NCBI GenBank assembly: GCA_030689285.1
Contig: JAUYJM010000021.1
Location: forward strand, 1 to 10,586
DNA length: 10,586 nucleotides
Reading direction: 5' to 3'
From: a bacterium
Lineage (GTDB): Bacteria > Patescibacteriota > Minisyncoccia > Phycocordibacterales > GCA-002787175
In this document: positions 1-4,828 of the stretch, in pieces
How the letters are laid out: the number at the start of each line of letters is the position of its first letter
Position numbering within the stretch: the stretch's first letter is position 1
The notes under the pieces: generated by a model
Databases searched by the model: none
What the model was told of the DNA's origin: nothing
What the model saw: only the letters and a program-made list of their open reading frames with translations
Program-made: the position numbers and the translations under genes

Positions 1-20
1 CAAAACAAAAATTCAAAAGC

Positions 21-57
21 CCGCGCGGATTCCCTCCCAGACCCTTCCTCCGCGCGG
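21..57. repeat. Inverted repeat IR1 with a 19-base pyrimidine-rich loop
   Basis: Arms CCGCGCGGA (21-29) and TCCGCGCGG (49-57) are perfectly complementary over 9 bp. The loop (30-48) is 19 bases, almost all pyrimidine on the plus strand, with TCCCAGA at loop positions 6-12. Near-identical A-rich direct repeats (ACAAAAATTCAAAA at 5-18, ACAAAATTCAAAA at 58-70) flank it. No U-run follows the stem, so it is not a standard terminator. Function unknown. Confidence 0.7.
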
Positions 58-97
58 ACAAAATTCAAAATCCCTGCCGAATTTCAAAAACATCAGT

Positions 98-144
98 CTC
101 GGTTTTGCGAATCCTTTCCCAGAAAATAGTTTCGCAAAACCGAG
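98..144. repeat. Inverted repeat IR2, 14-bp perfect stem, 19-base loop
   Basis: CTCGGTTTTGCGAA (98-111) pairs without mismatch with TTCGCAAAACCGAG (131-144). The loop (112-130) is again 19 bases and again has TCCCAGA at loop positions 6-12, as in IR1, although the stems are unrelated. This hints that loop length and motif are preserved while stems vary. No protein gene overlaps it convincingly. Confidence 0.75.
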
Positions 145-156
145 TCCATTTTTTCT

Positions 157-190
157 TGAACGGCTCATTTCCTGCCATTTGAGCCGTTCA
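157..190. repeat. Inverted repeat IR3, 11-bp perfect stem
   Basis: TGAACGGCTCA (157-167) pairs with TGAGCCGTTCA (180-190) over 11 bp. The loop (168-179) is 12 bases, TTTCCTGCCATT. It abuts the four-way-junction element directly on its right and continues the chain of hairpins that fills the left end of the window. Confidence 0.75.
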
Positions 191-267
191 GCGTTTCCCC
201 GCACTTTCCATTCTTGGAAAGCTCTGTGCTTCGCACAGAGGCGTGCGTAGCACGCGCGGGGGAACGC
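191..267. repeat. 77-base cruciform element: closed four-way junction with three inner hairpins
   Basis: An outer stem of 12 pairs (191-202 with 256-267, one G-T pair) encloses three back-to-back hairpins: 204-210/215-221 (7 bp, loop TTCT), 222-229/233-240 (8 bp, loop TTC) and 241-246/250-255 (6 bp, loop GTA). Only A203 is unpaired at the junction. The outline and size resemble a tRNA cloverleaf, but the loops are far too short for a tRNA and there is no anticodon arm or T-loop. It is better seen as a repeat able to extrude a Holliday-like structure, perhaps a REP- or MITE-type element, or as a structured RNA. Function unknown. Confidence 0.75.
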
Positions 268-282
268 TAGTGATTACCGATT

Positions 283-310
283 TTGAAAATAGGTTCTAAC
301 TTGGTATAGT
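283..310 (+). promoter_or_regulatory. Sigma70-type promoter upstream of the structured RNA candidate and tRNA-Lys
   Basis: TTGAAA (283-288) and TATAGT (305-310) are separated by 16 bases. The predicted start is near 317, so the transcript would begin with the hairpin at 320-353 and could run on into tRNA-Lys at 461. Both boxes match the consensus in five of six positions. Confidence 0.6.
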
Positions 311-316
311 AAAGAC

Positions 317-449
317 ACAGCACGAGAGCAAGCAAATTTATTTGCTTGCGTGCGGGGATTGAAAGGATTTTCCATGTTTATTAAAACAGGAAAATCACCT
401 GGCGATGTAATCGCCGATTCCCACCTCGGGCCCCGGGAAGAAGTTTTTT
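317..449 (+). ncRNA. Candidate structured RNA, unrecognised family, upstream of tRNA-Lys
   Basis: After the promoter, this stretch folds into several helices. A 9-bp hairpin lies at 328-336/341-349, with an extra GCAC/GTGC pairing at 320-323/350-353. A closing helix 354-360/416-422 encloses a long hairpin (366-373/389-396 plus 375-379/384-388, loop ATTA) and a short hairpin (401-406/410-415, loop GTA). Bases 418-422 (TTCCC) can instead pair with 435-439 (GGGAA), just before TTTTTT at 444-449. That gives two exclusive states, as in an attenuator, or a weak terminator. I see no match to tmRNA, SRP RNA, RNase P or 6S signatures. It could equally be a tRNA leader or another palindromic repeat. 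Confidence 0.35.
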
Positions 450-460
450 AAAATTTATTT

Positions 461-533
461 GCGCCCATAGCTCAGCTGGTAGAGCAGATCCCTCTTAAGG
501 ATAAGGTCGAAGGTTCGATCCCTTCTGGGCGCA
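461..533 (+). tRNA. tRNA-Lys (anticodon CTT)
   Basis: The acceptor stem GCGCCCA (461-467) pairs with TGGGCGC (526-532), and the discriminator is A533. D stem GCTC/GAGC, anticodon loop CTCTTAA (492-498) with CTT at 494-496, variable loop AGGTC (504-508), and T arm GAAGG-TTCGATC-CCTTC (509-525). It reads AAG lysine codons. CCA is not encoded, unlike the neighbouring tRNA-Leu, so it must be added by CCA transferase. The outermost anticodon-stem pair is a G487/A503 mismatch; the rest of the cloverleaf is regular. Confidence 0.95.
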
Positions 534-535
534 CA

Positions 536-573
536 AGGTTAGGGAAAGCAATCTGCTTTGCTTTCCCTAACTT
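536..573. repeat. Long hairpin directly after tRNA-Lys
   Basis: Bases 536-551 pair with 558-573 over 16 pairs (one G-T), loop TCTGCT (552-557). There is no U-run after the stem (GAGCGAG follows), so it is not a classic intrinsic terminator. It may mark the 3' processing end of tRNA-Lys or belong to the palindromic repeats of this region. The inner segment can refold alone, as AAAGCA (545-550) pairs with TGCTTT (554-559). Confidence 0.6.
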
Positions 574-590
574 GAGCGAGACGGAGCCTT

Positions 591-610
591 ATTTTTTCAG
601 CAGAAAAAAT
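591..610. repeat. Short A/T hairpin between the two tRNAs
   Basis: ATTTTTTC (591-598) pairs with GAAAAAAT (603-610) over 8 bp with loop AGCA. The T-run is in the 5' arm, so it would not act as a plus-strand terminator in the usual way. A second small dyad, TTTGTG-GT-CACAAA (655-668), lies before tRNA-Leu. Apart from these, the tRNA-tRNA spacer (534-695) shows no gene that I can support. Confidence 0.4.
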
Positions 611-695
611 GGTGAGTCGGGACCGCGAAAGTTTCGAGCGACGGCGAGAAATTATTTGTGGTCACAAAGTGCCAAGCAAAAGCACAAAATGTTAT

Positions 696-780
696 GCCGG
701 GATGGCGGAATTGGTATACGCGCTAGTCTTAGGAACTAGTGTCGCAAGACTTGAGGGTTCGAGTCCCTCTCCCGGCACCA
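696..780 (+). tRNA. tRNA-Leu (anticodon TAG), CCA encoded
   Basis: The acceptor stem GCCGGGA (696-702) pairs with TCCCGGC (770-776), discriminator A777, and CCA is encoded (778-780). The anticodon stem CTAGT/ACTAG (723-727, 735-739) encloses CTTAGGA with TAG at 730-732. An extended variable arm follows (class II tRNA), then the T arm with TTCGAGT. It reads CTN leucine codons, CTA best. No promoter is obvious just upstream, so it may share the transcript that starts near 317. The next promoter begins one base after the CCA. Confidence 0.96.
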
Positions 781-781
781 C

Positions 782-810
782 TTGACATTTGGGTAGTAAT
801 ATGCTATACT
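782..810 (+). promoter_or_regulatory. Consensus promoter giving a leaderless mRNA
   Basis: A perfect -35 box TTGACA (782-787) and -10 box TATACT (805-810) have the ideal 17-base spacer. Only six bases (ATCCAT) separate the -10 box from the ATG at 817, so transcription should begin at or within a couple of bases of the start codon. The -35 box begins two bases after tRNA-Leu ends. Confidence 0.85.
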
Positions 811-816
811 ATCCAT

Positions 817-1512
817 ATGAGTAAATTAATCAAAAATTCAATAAATATAGCCCTGATTATGCTTATTATTTTGGCTTTGGGCTTGCTTTTATTGCCTGCC
901 CCAGCTTCTGCGGAAGGCGGCTACAACACTACTTATGGTGAGCCTTATGTCTTTACTCCAAACAGTGGTCCTGTAGAAACAGAACAAGCTTATAACCCAA
1001 AACCTATAATTTATTCTCTCTCCCCTAAATCAGGAGACCAGAGCCCGAATGCAAGAACTATTACTATCAATGGTTCCGGTTTCATTCCAAGCTCTATAGC
1101 TAGAATAAACGGCACCAATCGCTCTACAACTTTCATAGACTCCACTCACCTCTTGTTAAACGTTAACGGTGCAGATATGTATCAGAGAGACGGCGGATTC
1201 TATGTAACAGTTTACAACGGCGCACCCGGCGGAGGATTCTCTAATTCAAAATTCTTCACTGTGAAAAATGTAATTGTGAATCCCGCTCAAGTTAACCAAG
1301 ATCCACAAAATAATTATAACGGCATGCCAGGAGAACCAGAAGATTTCAGCAACCTGACTTCAAATGTAATCTACGGTGGAAACACTTTTCTCCCTTCCGG
1401 AGCAGTTCAATGGGTATTGTTCGCAATAATTATCCTGTTATTGGTAATGTTGGCTAGGAAATTATTTGGCGGAGAGGAAGCGTATCACGCAACCCCGCTC
1501 AAGCACGATTAA
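817..1512 (+). CDS. Surface protein with signal peptide, IPT/TIG domain and C-terminal membrane anchor
   Basis: This 231-residue protein is probably exported and anchored in the envelope. Residues 1-32 form a signal peptide (lysine-containing start, long hydrophobic core, likely cut after ASA). Residues 62-150 match an IPT/TIG immunoglobulin-like fold: P-x-I-x-x-L-S-P-x-S-G, then TITINGSGF, then the ING...T-F-I-D-S-T-H-L pattern, and FYVTVYNG...F-x-V at the end. Residues 150-194 are an Asn/Pro/Gly-rich spacer. A membrane helix at 195-215 is followed by ARK, so the tail (216-231) should be cytoplasmic. A longer frame opens inside tRNA-Leu, but the promoter fixes the ATG at 817. There is no Shine-Dalgarno site. 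IPT domains usually mediate adhesion or carbohydrate/protein binding; the ligand here is unknown. The gene appears monocistronic. Confidence 0.85.
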   Translation: MSKLIKNSINIALIMLIILALGLLLLPAPASAEGGYNTTYGEPYVFTPNSGPVETEQAYNPKPIIYSLSPKSGDQSPNARTITINGSGFIPSSIARINGTNRSTTFIDSTHLLLNVNGADMYQRDGGFYVTVYNGAPGGGFSNSKFFTVKNVIVNPAQVNQDPQNNYNGMPGEPEDFSNLTSNVIYGGNTFLPSGAVQWVLFAIIILLLVMLARKLFGGEEAYHATPLKHD

Positions 1513-1581
1513 TCCCGTAGTAGATTTTGGCGAAGTCCTTCAGGACTTGTGCTATGCACATCGCCAAAATTCACTACCGGA
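1513..1581. repeat. Cruciform element: closed three-way junction after the IPT gene
   Basis: It starts at the base after the IPT stop codon. The outer arms 1513-1533 and 1561-1581 form 19 pairs of 21 (one G-T, mismatches at 1516/1578 and 1522/1572). Inside are two contiguous hairpins, 1534-1538/1543-1547 (loop TTCA) and 1548-1552/1556-1560 (loop TAT), with no unpaired base at the junction. The design matches the element at 191-267: outer stem plus back-to-back hairpins with 3-4-base loops. Possibly the same class of mobile or regulatory palindrome. Confidence 0.75.
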
Positions 1582-1608
1582 TAAACCTTGCAATTAAAAG
1601 TAATTTTA

Positions 1609-1642
1609 GAAAAAGTCAGGCCAGAAATGGCTTGACTTTTTC
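1609..1642 (+). terminator. Intrinsic terminator of the IPT gene
   Basis: A 15-pair stem (1609-1623 with 1628-1642, one G-T) is capped by a GAAA tetraloop. The 3' arm ends in TTTTT (1637-1641), mirrored by AAAAA in the 5' arm. It separates the IPT transcript from the next operon, and its 3' arm also holds the next promoter's -35 box. Confidence 0.75.
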
Positions 1643-1660
1643 GTTATTATATGATACAAT
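1632..1660 (+). promoter_or_regulatory. Promoter of the SPFH operon, -35 box inside the terminator arm
   Basis: TTGACT (1632-1637) and TACAAT (1655-1660) are spaced by exactly 17 bases. The start should be near 1667, leaving a leader of about 105 bases. Two hairpins in that leader are clear: TGCGTC/GACGCA (1708-1713, 1719-1724) and GCACT/AGTGC (1745-1749, 1755-1759). The second ends one base before the Shine-Dalgarno site GAGGAG (1761-1766), so it could modulate translation. Confidence 0.65.
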
Positions 1661-1771
1661 ATAAAGGTATCTGTAGTTGCTTTGAAATCAAAATAGTTTT
1701 TTGAATTTGCGTCCCAGTGACGCAGGACAATTGACAATCAACACGCACTCTAGAAGTGCTGAGGAGATGAA

Positions 1772-2665
1772 ATGAACACTGTTGTGAAAGACATTCTCAG
1801 TAAGGTGGAGCAGGCGCCCAGGATGGCCGTCGCTCTCATTAGCTGGGTGCTGCTTTTGGTGCTCAGCGTTGTTCTAACCGCATGGCTCGGTGTAAGGTTG
1901 CAATTCGGCCTGGCACTCTGGGCCTTCGTAATGTCCTTCTCTGTTCGGCCGTTCATGGTTTCAGTACCGGAGTATACGGCACTCGTTACCATAAACCTAC
2001 TCAGGGAAGACATTGATGCTCTCAGAGAGTATCGGACAGGCTTACACTTCCGTTACCCCTGGGAACAAGTTAAGATTGGAAACTACATCAATCTGCGCTT
2101 GCTCCCGTTAGGCAAAACGGAGGACTATCCTTCAAAAGATGGTCCGAAGATGCATGCAACATGGCAAGCACCATACAAAGTGGTAGATGCCATTAAGTAC
2201 ATAGGTGTAGGTCGCGAATCTGTCGAGGACATCCTCACAAAAGCAGGAAGCGGCGTACTATCTGCATATATCGCACGGCACAATGCCGAAGATGCCAAGG
2301 AAAAACAAGAAGATGCAGAAAAAATCCTTCAACAGAAGTTTACTGAGATGAAACTTGAGGAGATCTGCGGAGTACACATTCCTGTTGTCTCTCTCGCGGA
2401 CCTGGATTACGAAGAAAGCGTACAAAAGGTCCGTGCAACTCAATACATCGCACGTAAAGTCAAAGAAATTGCAAAAGAACTCCAGGGAAAAGGACGAGGA
2501 CGAATCAGCGACGGAGAAAGTCTCAACGACGCCATGATTCTCCATAAAGACGTAACTAAGCACATCAACCAAGTGGAGGGTAAGGGTGGTGAAGCTCTTG
2601 CCGCCCTACTTATGGGCATGGCTCAGGGTGGTAGCGGACCTAAGGAAGGAGACAAGAAGAAATGA
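1772..2665 (+). CDS. SPFH/Band-7 (stomatin/HflK-like) membrane protein
   Basis: This 297-residue protein has two hydrophobic segments (about 17-40 and 42-58) followed by a Band-7 core (about 63-225). The core begins VSVPEYTALVTINLL and includes a tight-turn segment RTGLHFRYPWEQV and the VGRESVEDILTKAGSGVLSA helix region. Charged, probably coiled-coil helices lie at about 170-195 and 215-240. Members of this superfamily form ring-like membrane scaffolds that organise microdomains or control membrane proteases; no specific partner is shown here. GAGGAG at 1761-1766 is a good Shine-Dalgarno site, rare in this window. The stop overlaps the next start (ATGA), so the two are translationally coupled. 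The C-terminus is Gly/Lys-rich. Together with its neighbour it looks richer in GC than flanking genes, which may point to transfer from another lineage. Confidence 0.8.
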   Translation: MNTVVKDILSKVEQAPRMAVALISWVLLLVLSVVLTAWLGVRLQFGLALWAFVMSFSVRPFMVSVPEYTALVTINLLREDIDALREYRTGLHFRYPWEQVKIGNYINLRLLPLGKTEDYPSKDGPKMHATWQAPYKVVDAIKYIGVGRESVEDILTKAGSGVLSAYIARHNAEDAKEKQEDAEKILQQKFTEMKLEEICGVHIPVVSLADLDYEESVQKVRATQYIARKVKEIAKELQGKGRGRISDGESLNDAMILHKDVTKHINQVEGKGGEALAALLMGMAQGGSGPKEGDKKK

Positions 2666-3156
2666 GCGATCATGCACAACCCGACCACGCTTCTGGCGCG
2701 AAAGATCCTGAGATTACTGGCACCAGCCAGAAAATCTGGCCGCTCTTCAAGATGATCTGGATGATCATTCTCGCGATTTTCCTGGTTTGGGGAGTACGAG
2801 GATGCGCAGCAACAGACCGCGAAGAAAAAGCACTCGCCAAAAAGGCTGAGGCGCGACAAGAAGCAAGCTACACCGCCGCGTCGACACCAACAACAGAGAC
2901 GTTGCCGGCGGTCATTTACGCCACAACGCCTGCTACTCTCACGTTGGACTACGCGTTCAACATCGAGACGGAGCAGGAAATCCTGGTGAAATACCCAGGT
3001 GAAAAAGCAATTCTCTACAACGGGAAGTGTCAAAAACTTCCCCAACCTGAGAGATACGGCCCGAAGGTCTTCACAGACCCGAAGGACGAGGTGAACGGAC
3101 ATGTTCCTTTTCGGATTTATCCAATCCGCATTGGCGACATTCCGCCATGCACCTAA
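2662..3156 (+). CDS. Small single-pass membrane protein paired with SPFH protein
   Basis: I do not recognise a family. The 164-residue product has a polar N-terminus (1-24), one membrane helix (about 25-45, WPLFK then a run of I/L/W/F residues), a short charged helix (53-66, alanine/lysine/glutamate-rich), a Thr/Ala/Pro linker, and a soluble C-terminal region (about 85-164) with Cys123 and Cys163. The start overlaps the SPFH stop by four bases, and AAGGAGA (2646-2652) is a strong Shine-Dalgarno site. I infer a partner or accessory subunit of the SPFH scaffold, as with other operon-coupled Band-7 systems. The arrangement recalls NfeD/SPFH pairs, but I see no NfeD hallmark. It is followed by a strong terminator. 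Confidence 0.75.
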   Translation: MSDHAQPDHASGAKDPEITGTSQKIWPLFKMIWMIILAIFLVWGVRGCAATDREEKALAKKAEARQEASYTAASTPTTETLPAVIYATTPATLTLDYAFNIETEQEILVKYPGEKAILYNGKCQKLPQPERYGPKVFTDPKDEVNGHVPFRIYPIRIGDIPPCT

Positions 3157-3187
3157 CGGTCAATATCGCGCAAGGCCAGCGCAAACG

Positions 3188-3217
3188 AAAAGGCGGACTC
3201 ACTCGAGTCCGCCTTTT
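3188..3217. terminator. Bidirectional intrinsic terminator between convergent operons
   Basis: AAAAGGCGGACTC (3188-3200) pairs perfectly with GAGTCCGCCTTTT (3205-3217) around loop ACTC. A T6 run (3214-3219) serves the plus strand, and AAAA in the 5' arm gives a T4 run on the minus strand. It can therefore end both the SPFH operon and the pilin gene string. Confidence 0.9.
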
Positions 3218-3242
3218 TTCATTTTTACTCAGTTTTATTTTC

Positions 3243-3560
3243 TTACTGTAAATCCACTTTTATATTTCCATCTTTCACATCAATATCTTTTAGATTGAAT
3301 GTATTTATGATCATCCCTAGGATAGTCCATACACCGAGCATGATAGTAAGTCCGATAACTCCCCAGATCATATGGCTCTTGCCGTTGGTTTTCGCTTCTT
3401 CGTTGTCTTGATTTAAGAAAAATTCAAGGACGCCATAGAGGAAGAAAACCATCGCAAGCGCAAACATAAATATAATAAGAGGATTTATTATATTATCGCT
3501 CACTTTCACCAGAAAGCTATCCAAGCTCGCATGGGCAATTTTGGTGGAAAATAAATCCAT
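3243..3560 (-). CDS. Pilin-like two-helix membrane protein, type B (stand-alone)
   Basis: This 105-residue protein resembles the second half (residues 153-232) of the fused protein at 4068-4820. Shared features are the first helix with a [LI]YG or IWG motif, a short polar loop with N/D-EEA, then MIWG[VI]I[GA]LT[IV]M and VW, ending NTFNLK or DTFNLK. Helices lie at about 26-49 and 64-87. Unlike the other pilin-like proteins here it has no clear cleavable signal peptide and no cysteines. The family is the T4SS-type pilin of CPR bacteria, VirB2/TrbC-like in architecture: two helices with a short cytoplasmic loop. It follows the type A gene with a three-base gap, so it is co-transcribed. It has no Shine-Dalgarno site. 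The function as a pilus or channel subunit is inferred. Confidence 0.75.
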   Translation of the reverse strand: MDLFSTKIAHASLDSFLVKVSDNIINPLIIFMFALAMVFFLYGVLEFFLNQDNEEAKTNGKSHMIWGVIGLTIMLGVWTILGMIINTFNLKDIDVKDGNIKVDLQ

Positions 3561-3563
3561 TGT

Positions 3564-3977
3564 TTAGCGTCTAGGTGTATCTAGAATAACAGGCACTGTT
3601 GGAAGGGTGATTCTAGTATCGTTGTTTAGAAGGAATGTATTTCTTAGAAGATTTACAAGTCCCCACATACCGATGATCACCGCCAAGCCGATGATGCCGA
3701 AGATAATTCTGTCTCTTCCTGCTGTCTTTGCCTCTTCATCCCCCGCCATCACAAAGCTGATGACTCCCCATACGAAGTAAACTACTCCGAGTGCTATAAG
3801 CACAGGAACGATAGAGTTCAAGAATTGTCCCACTCGGCACAATACTCCAAACAATGTTCCCCCTTGACCATAATCACAACCCGTAGAAGTTGAACCTGAG
3901 ATTCCTACTCCTTGAGCGAAAGCCGCTACCGGACTCATCATCACCAAACCTGTAAGCAATACCAATTTCTTTTTCAT
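3564..3977 (-). CDS. Pilin-like two-helix membrane protein, type A, with signal peptide
   Basis: The 137-residue product has a signal peptide (1-21, cut likely after AFA). A short extracytoplasmic segment with Cys34 and Cys47 follows, then helix 1 (about 51-77, with NSIVPVLIALGVVYFVWGV), a loop with GDEEAKTAGRDR, and helix 2 (about 91-113). This is close to residues 57-124 of the fused protein: the 19-residue block at helix 1 is identical. The tail (114-137) is polar and proline-containing. As a T4SS-type pilin it should be inserted in the membrane and possibly assembled into a filament. It is separated from the fused gene by 90 AT-rich bases and directly precedes the type B gene. Confidence 0.8.
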   Translation of the reverse strand: MKKKLVLLTGLVMMSPVAAFAQGVGISGSTSTGCDYGQGGTLFGVLCRVGQFLNSIVPVLIALGVVYFVWGVISFVMAGDEEAKTAGRDRIIFGIIGLAVIIGMWGLVNLLRNTFLLNNDTRITLPTVPVILDTPRR

Positions 3978-4021
3978 AATGTATAAATTAACCTAATAAT
4001 TAAGCGACCTATTAATAACTA

Positions 4022-4050
4022 ATAATATACTTTAATTGTAACACTTTAAA
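4022..4050 (-). promoter_or_regulatory. Possible internal promoter before the split A-B pilin pair
   Basis: On the minus strand, TTTAAA (4050-4045) and TATTAT (4027-4022) are 17 bases apart, with the start expected about 37 bases before the ATG at 3977. The -35 box is weak (four of six) and the region is very AT-rich, so a chance match is possible. The 90-base gap is the largest inside the pilin string, which fits a separate start. Confidence 0.35.
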
Positions 4051-4067
4051 AATAAAAGGAAACTTGT

Positions 4068-4820
4068 TTATTGTTTATCGCACTGGGTTGATCCTGGAGG
4101 GCAAACTTGCGGAAGAGCGTTGCGCTTTAAGTTAAATGTGTCTCCCAATACCCCTACTATGCCCCAGACTGTAGTCATGACCGTCAAAGCTATGATCCCC
4201 CAGATCATAAACTGCTTGCCCTGCTCTCTCTGGGCCTCCTCATCGGCATTGATTATAAAGAATTTAACCGCTCCCCATATAAACATGACCACAGCTATAG
4301 CAAAAATCAGAGGAATTATAGAGTTGTTAATGAGGCAGACAAAGAATCCAAGGAGTCCTTGAATGTTAGTGCCCATTGTGCAGGTTCCCTCGGGAGCAGC
4401 AGCTACGGTAGTCAGAGTCGGCGGAGTTAGCGCTCCAGCGCCTCCAAATCCTAAAGTATTGACCACTATATTCACCAACCCCCACAATCCGATAATAATT
4501 GCAAACCCGATAATTCCATACACAATGGTGTCTTTACCTTTGGTCTTGGCCTCTTCAGTATCGCCAATCATGAATCGCACTACACCCCACACGAAATACA
4601 CCACACCAAGCGCAATTAGGACAGGAACGATGGAATTTATAAGCTGTTGAATATTGGCGAGCAAGCTTCCGATGCTGCTAGAAGCACCGCAGGTGCCATC
4701 AGGGTTTACAGGAAGACCGGTTCCCGGACAAGGGCCTTGAAAAGCCGGCTGAGCCAAGCTAACCATCGGGAGCAGAACTAAGAAAGAAAATACTGAAACG
4801 AATTTAAATAATTTTTTCAT
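4068..4820 (-). CDS. Two-domain pilin-like protein (fused A-B)
   Basis: The 250-residue product has a signal peptide (1-23, cut likely after SLA), then domain A (about 57-124) and domain B (about 153-232), joined by a Thr/Pro/Ala/Gly-rich linker. Each domain repeats the same plan: helix with WG, loop with EEA[KQ], then I[VF]YG or MIWG and a second helix with W-G-[LI]-V. Domain A matches the gene at 3564-3977 and domain B the gene at 3243-3560. Cysteines lie at 31, 44, 147, 162, 240 and 247. The frame is open further upstream (to 4883), but that stretch overlaps the preceding gene. The ATG at 4820 starts a good signal peptide eight bases after the upstream stop. No Shine-Dalgarno site is visible, so coupling is likely. 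Confidence 0.8.
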   Translation of the reverse strand: MKKLFKFVSVFSFLVLLPMVSLAQPAFQGPCPGTGLPVNPDGTCGASSSIGSLLANIQQLINSIVPVLIALGVVYFVWGVVRFMIGDTEEAKTKGKDTIVYGIIGFAIIIGLWGLVNIVVNTLGFGGAGALTPPTLTTVAAAPEGTCTMGTNIQGLLGFFVCLINNSIIPLIFAIAVVMFIWGAVKFFIINADEEAQREQGKQFMIWGIIALTVMTTVWGIVGVLGDTFNLKRNALPQVCPPGSTQCDKQ

Positions 4821-4828
4821 TTGATTAA

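Noticed and set aside
13..204. A minus-strand 63-codon frame at the left end.
   Set aside because: It lies across the inverted repeats IR1-IR3, has a biased basic composition and no sign of a start signal or known domain.
191..267. A tRNA gene, because the fold is cloverleaf-like and tRNA-sized.
   Set aside because: The stems are too long (12 outer pairs), the loops are 3-4 bases, and there is no seven-base anticodon loop or TTCRANY T-loop.
609..785. A 58-codon open frame running from the tRNA spacer through tRNA-Leu.
   Set aside because: Its second half is simply the tRNA-Leu sequence translated, a common annotation artefact, and it has no Shine-Dalgarno site or promoter of its own.
739..816. 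A longer N-terminus for the IPT protein beginning inside tRNA-Leu.
   Set aside because: The consensus promoter lies inside this stretch, and the signal peptide begins properly at the ATG at 817.
4120..4650. Two plus-strand frames (80 and 95 codons) opposite the fused pilin gene.
   Set aside because: They are antisense shadows of the two-domain pilin gene, whose minus-strand frame has signal peptide, repeats and operon context.
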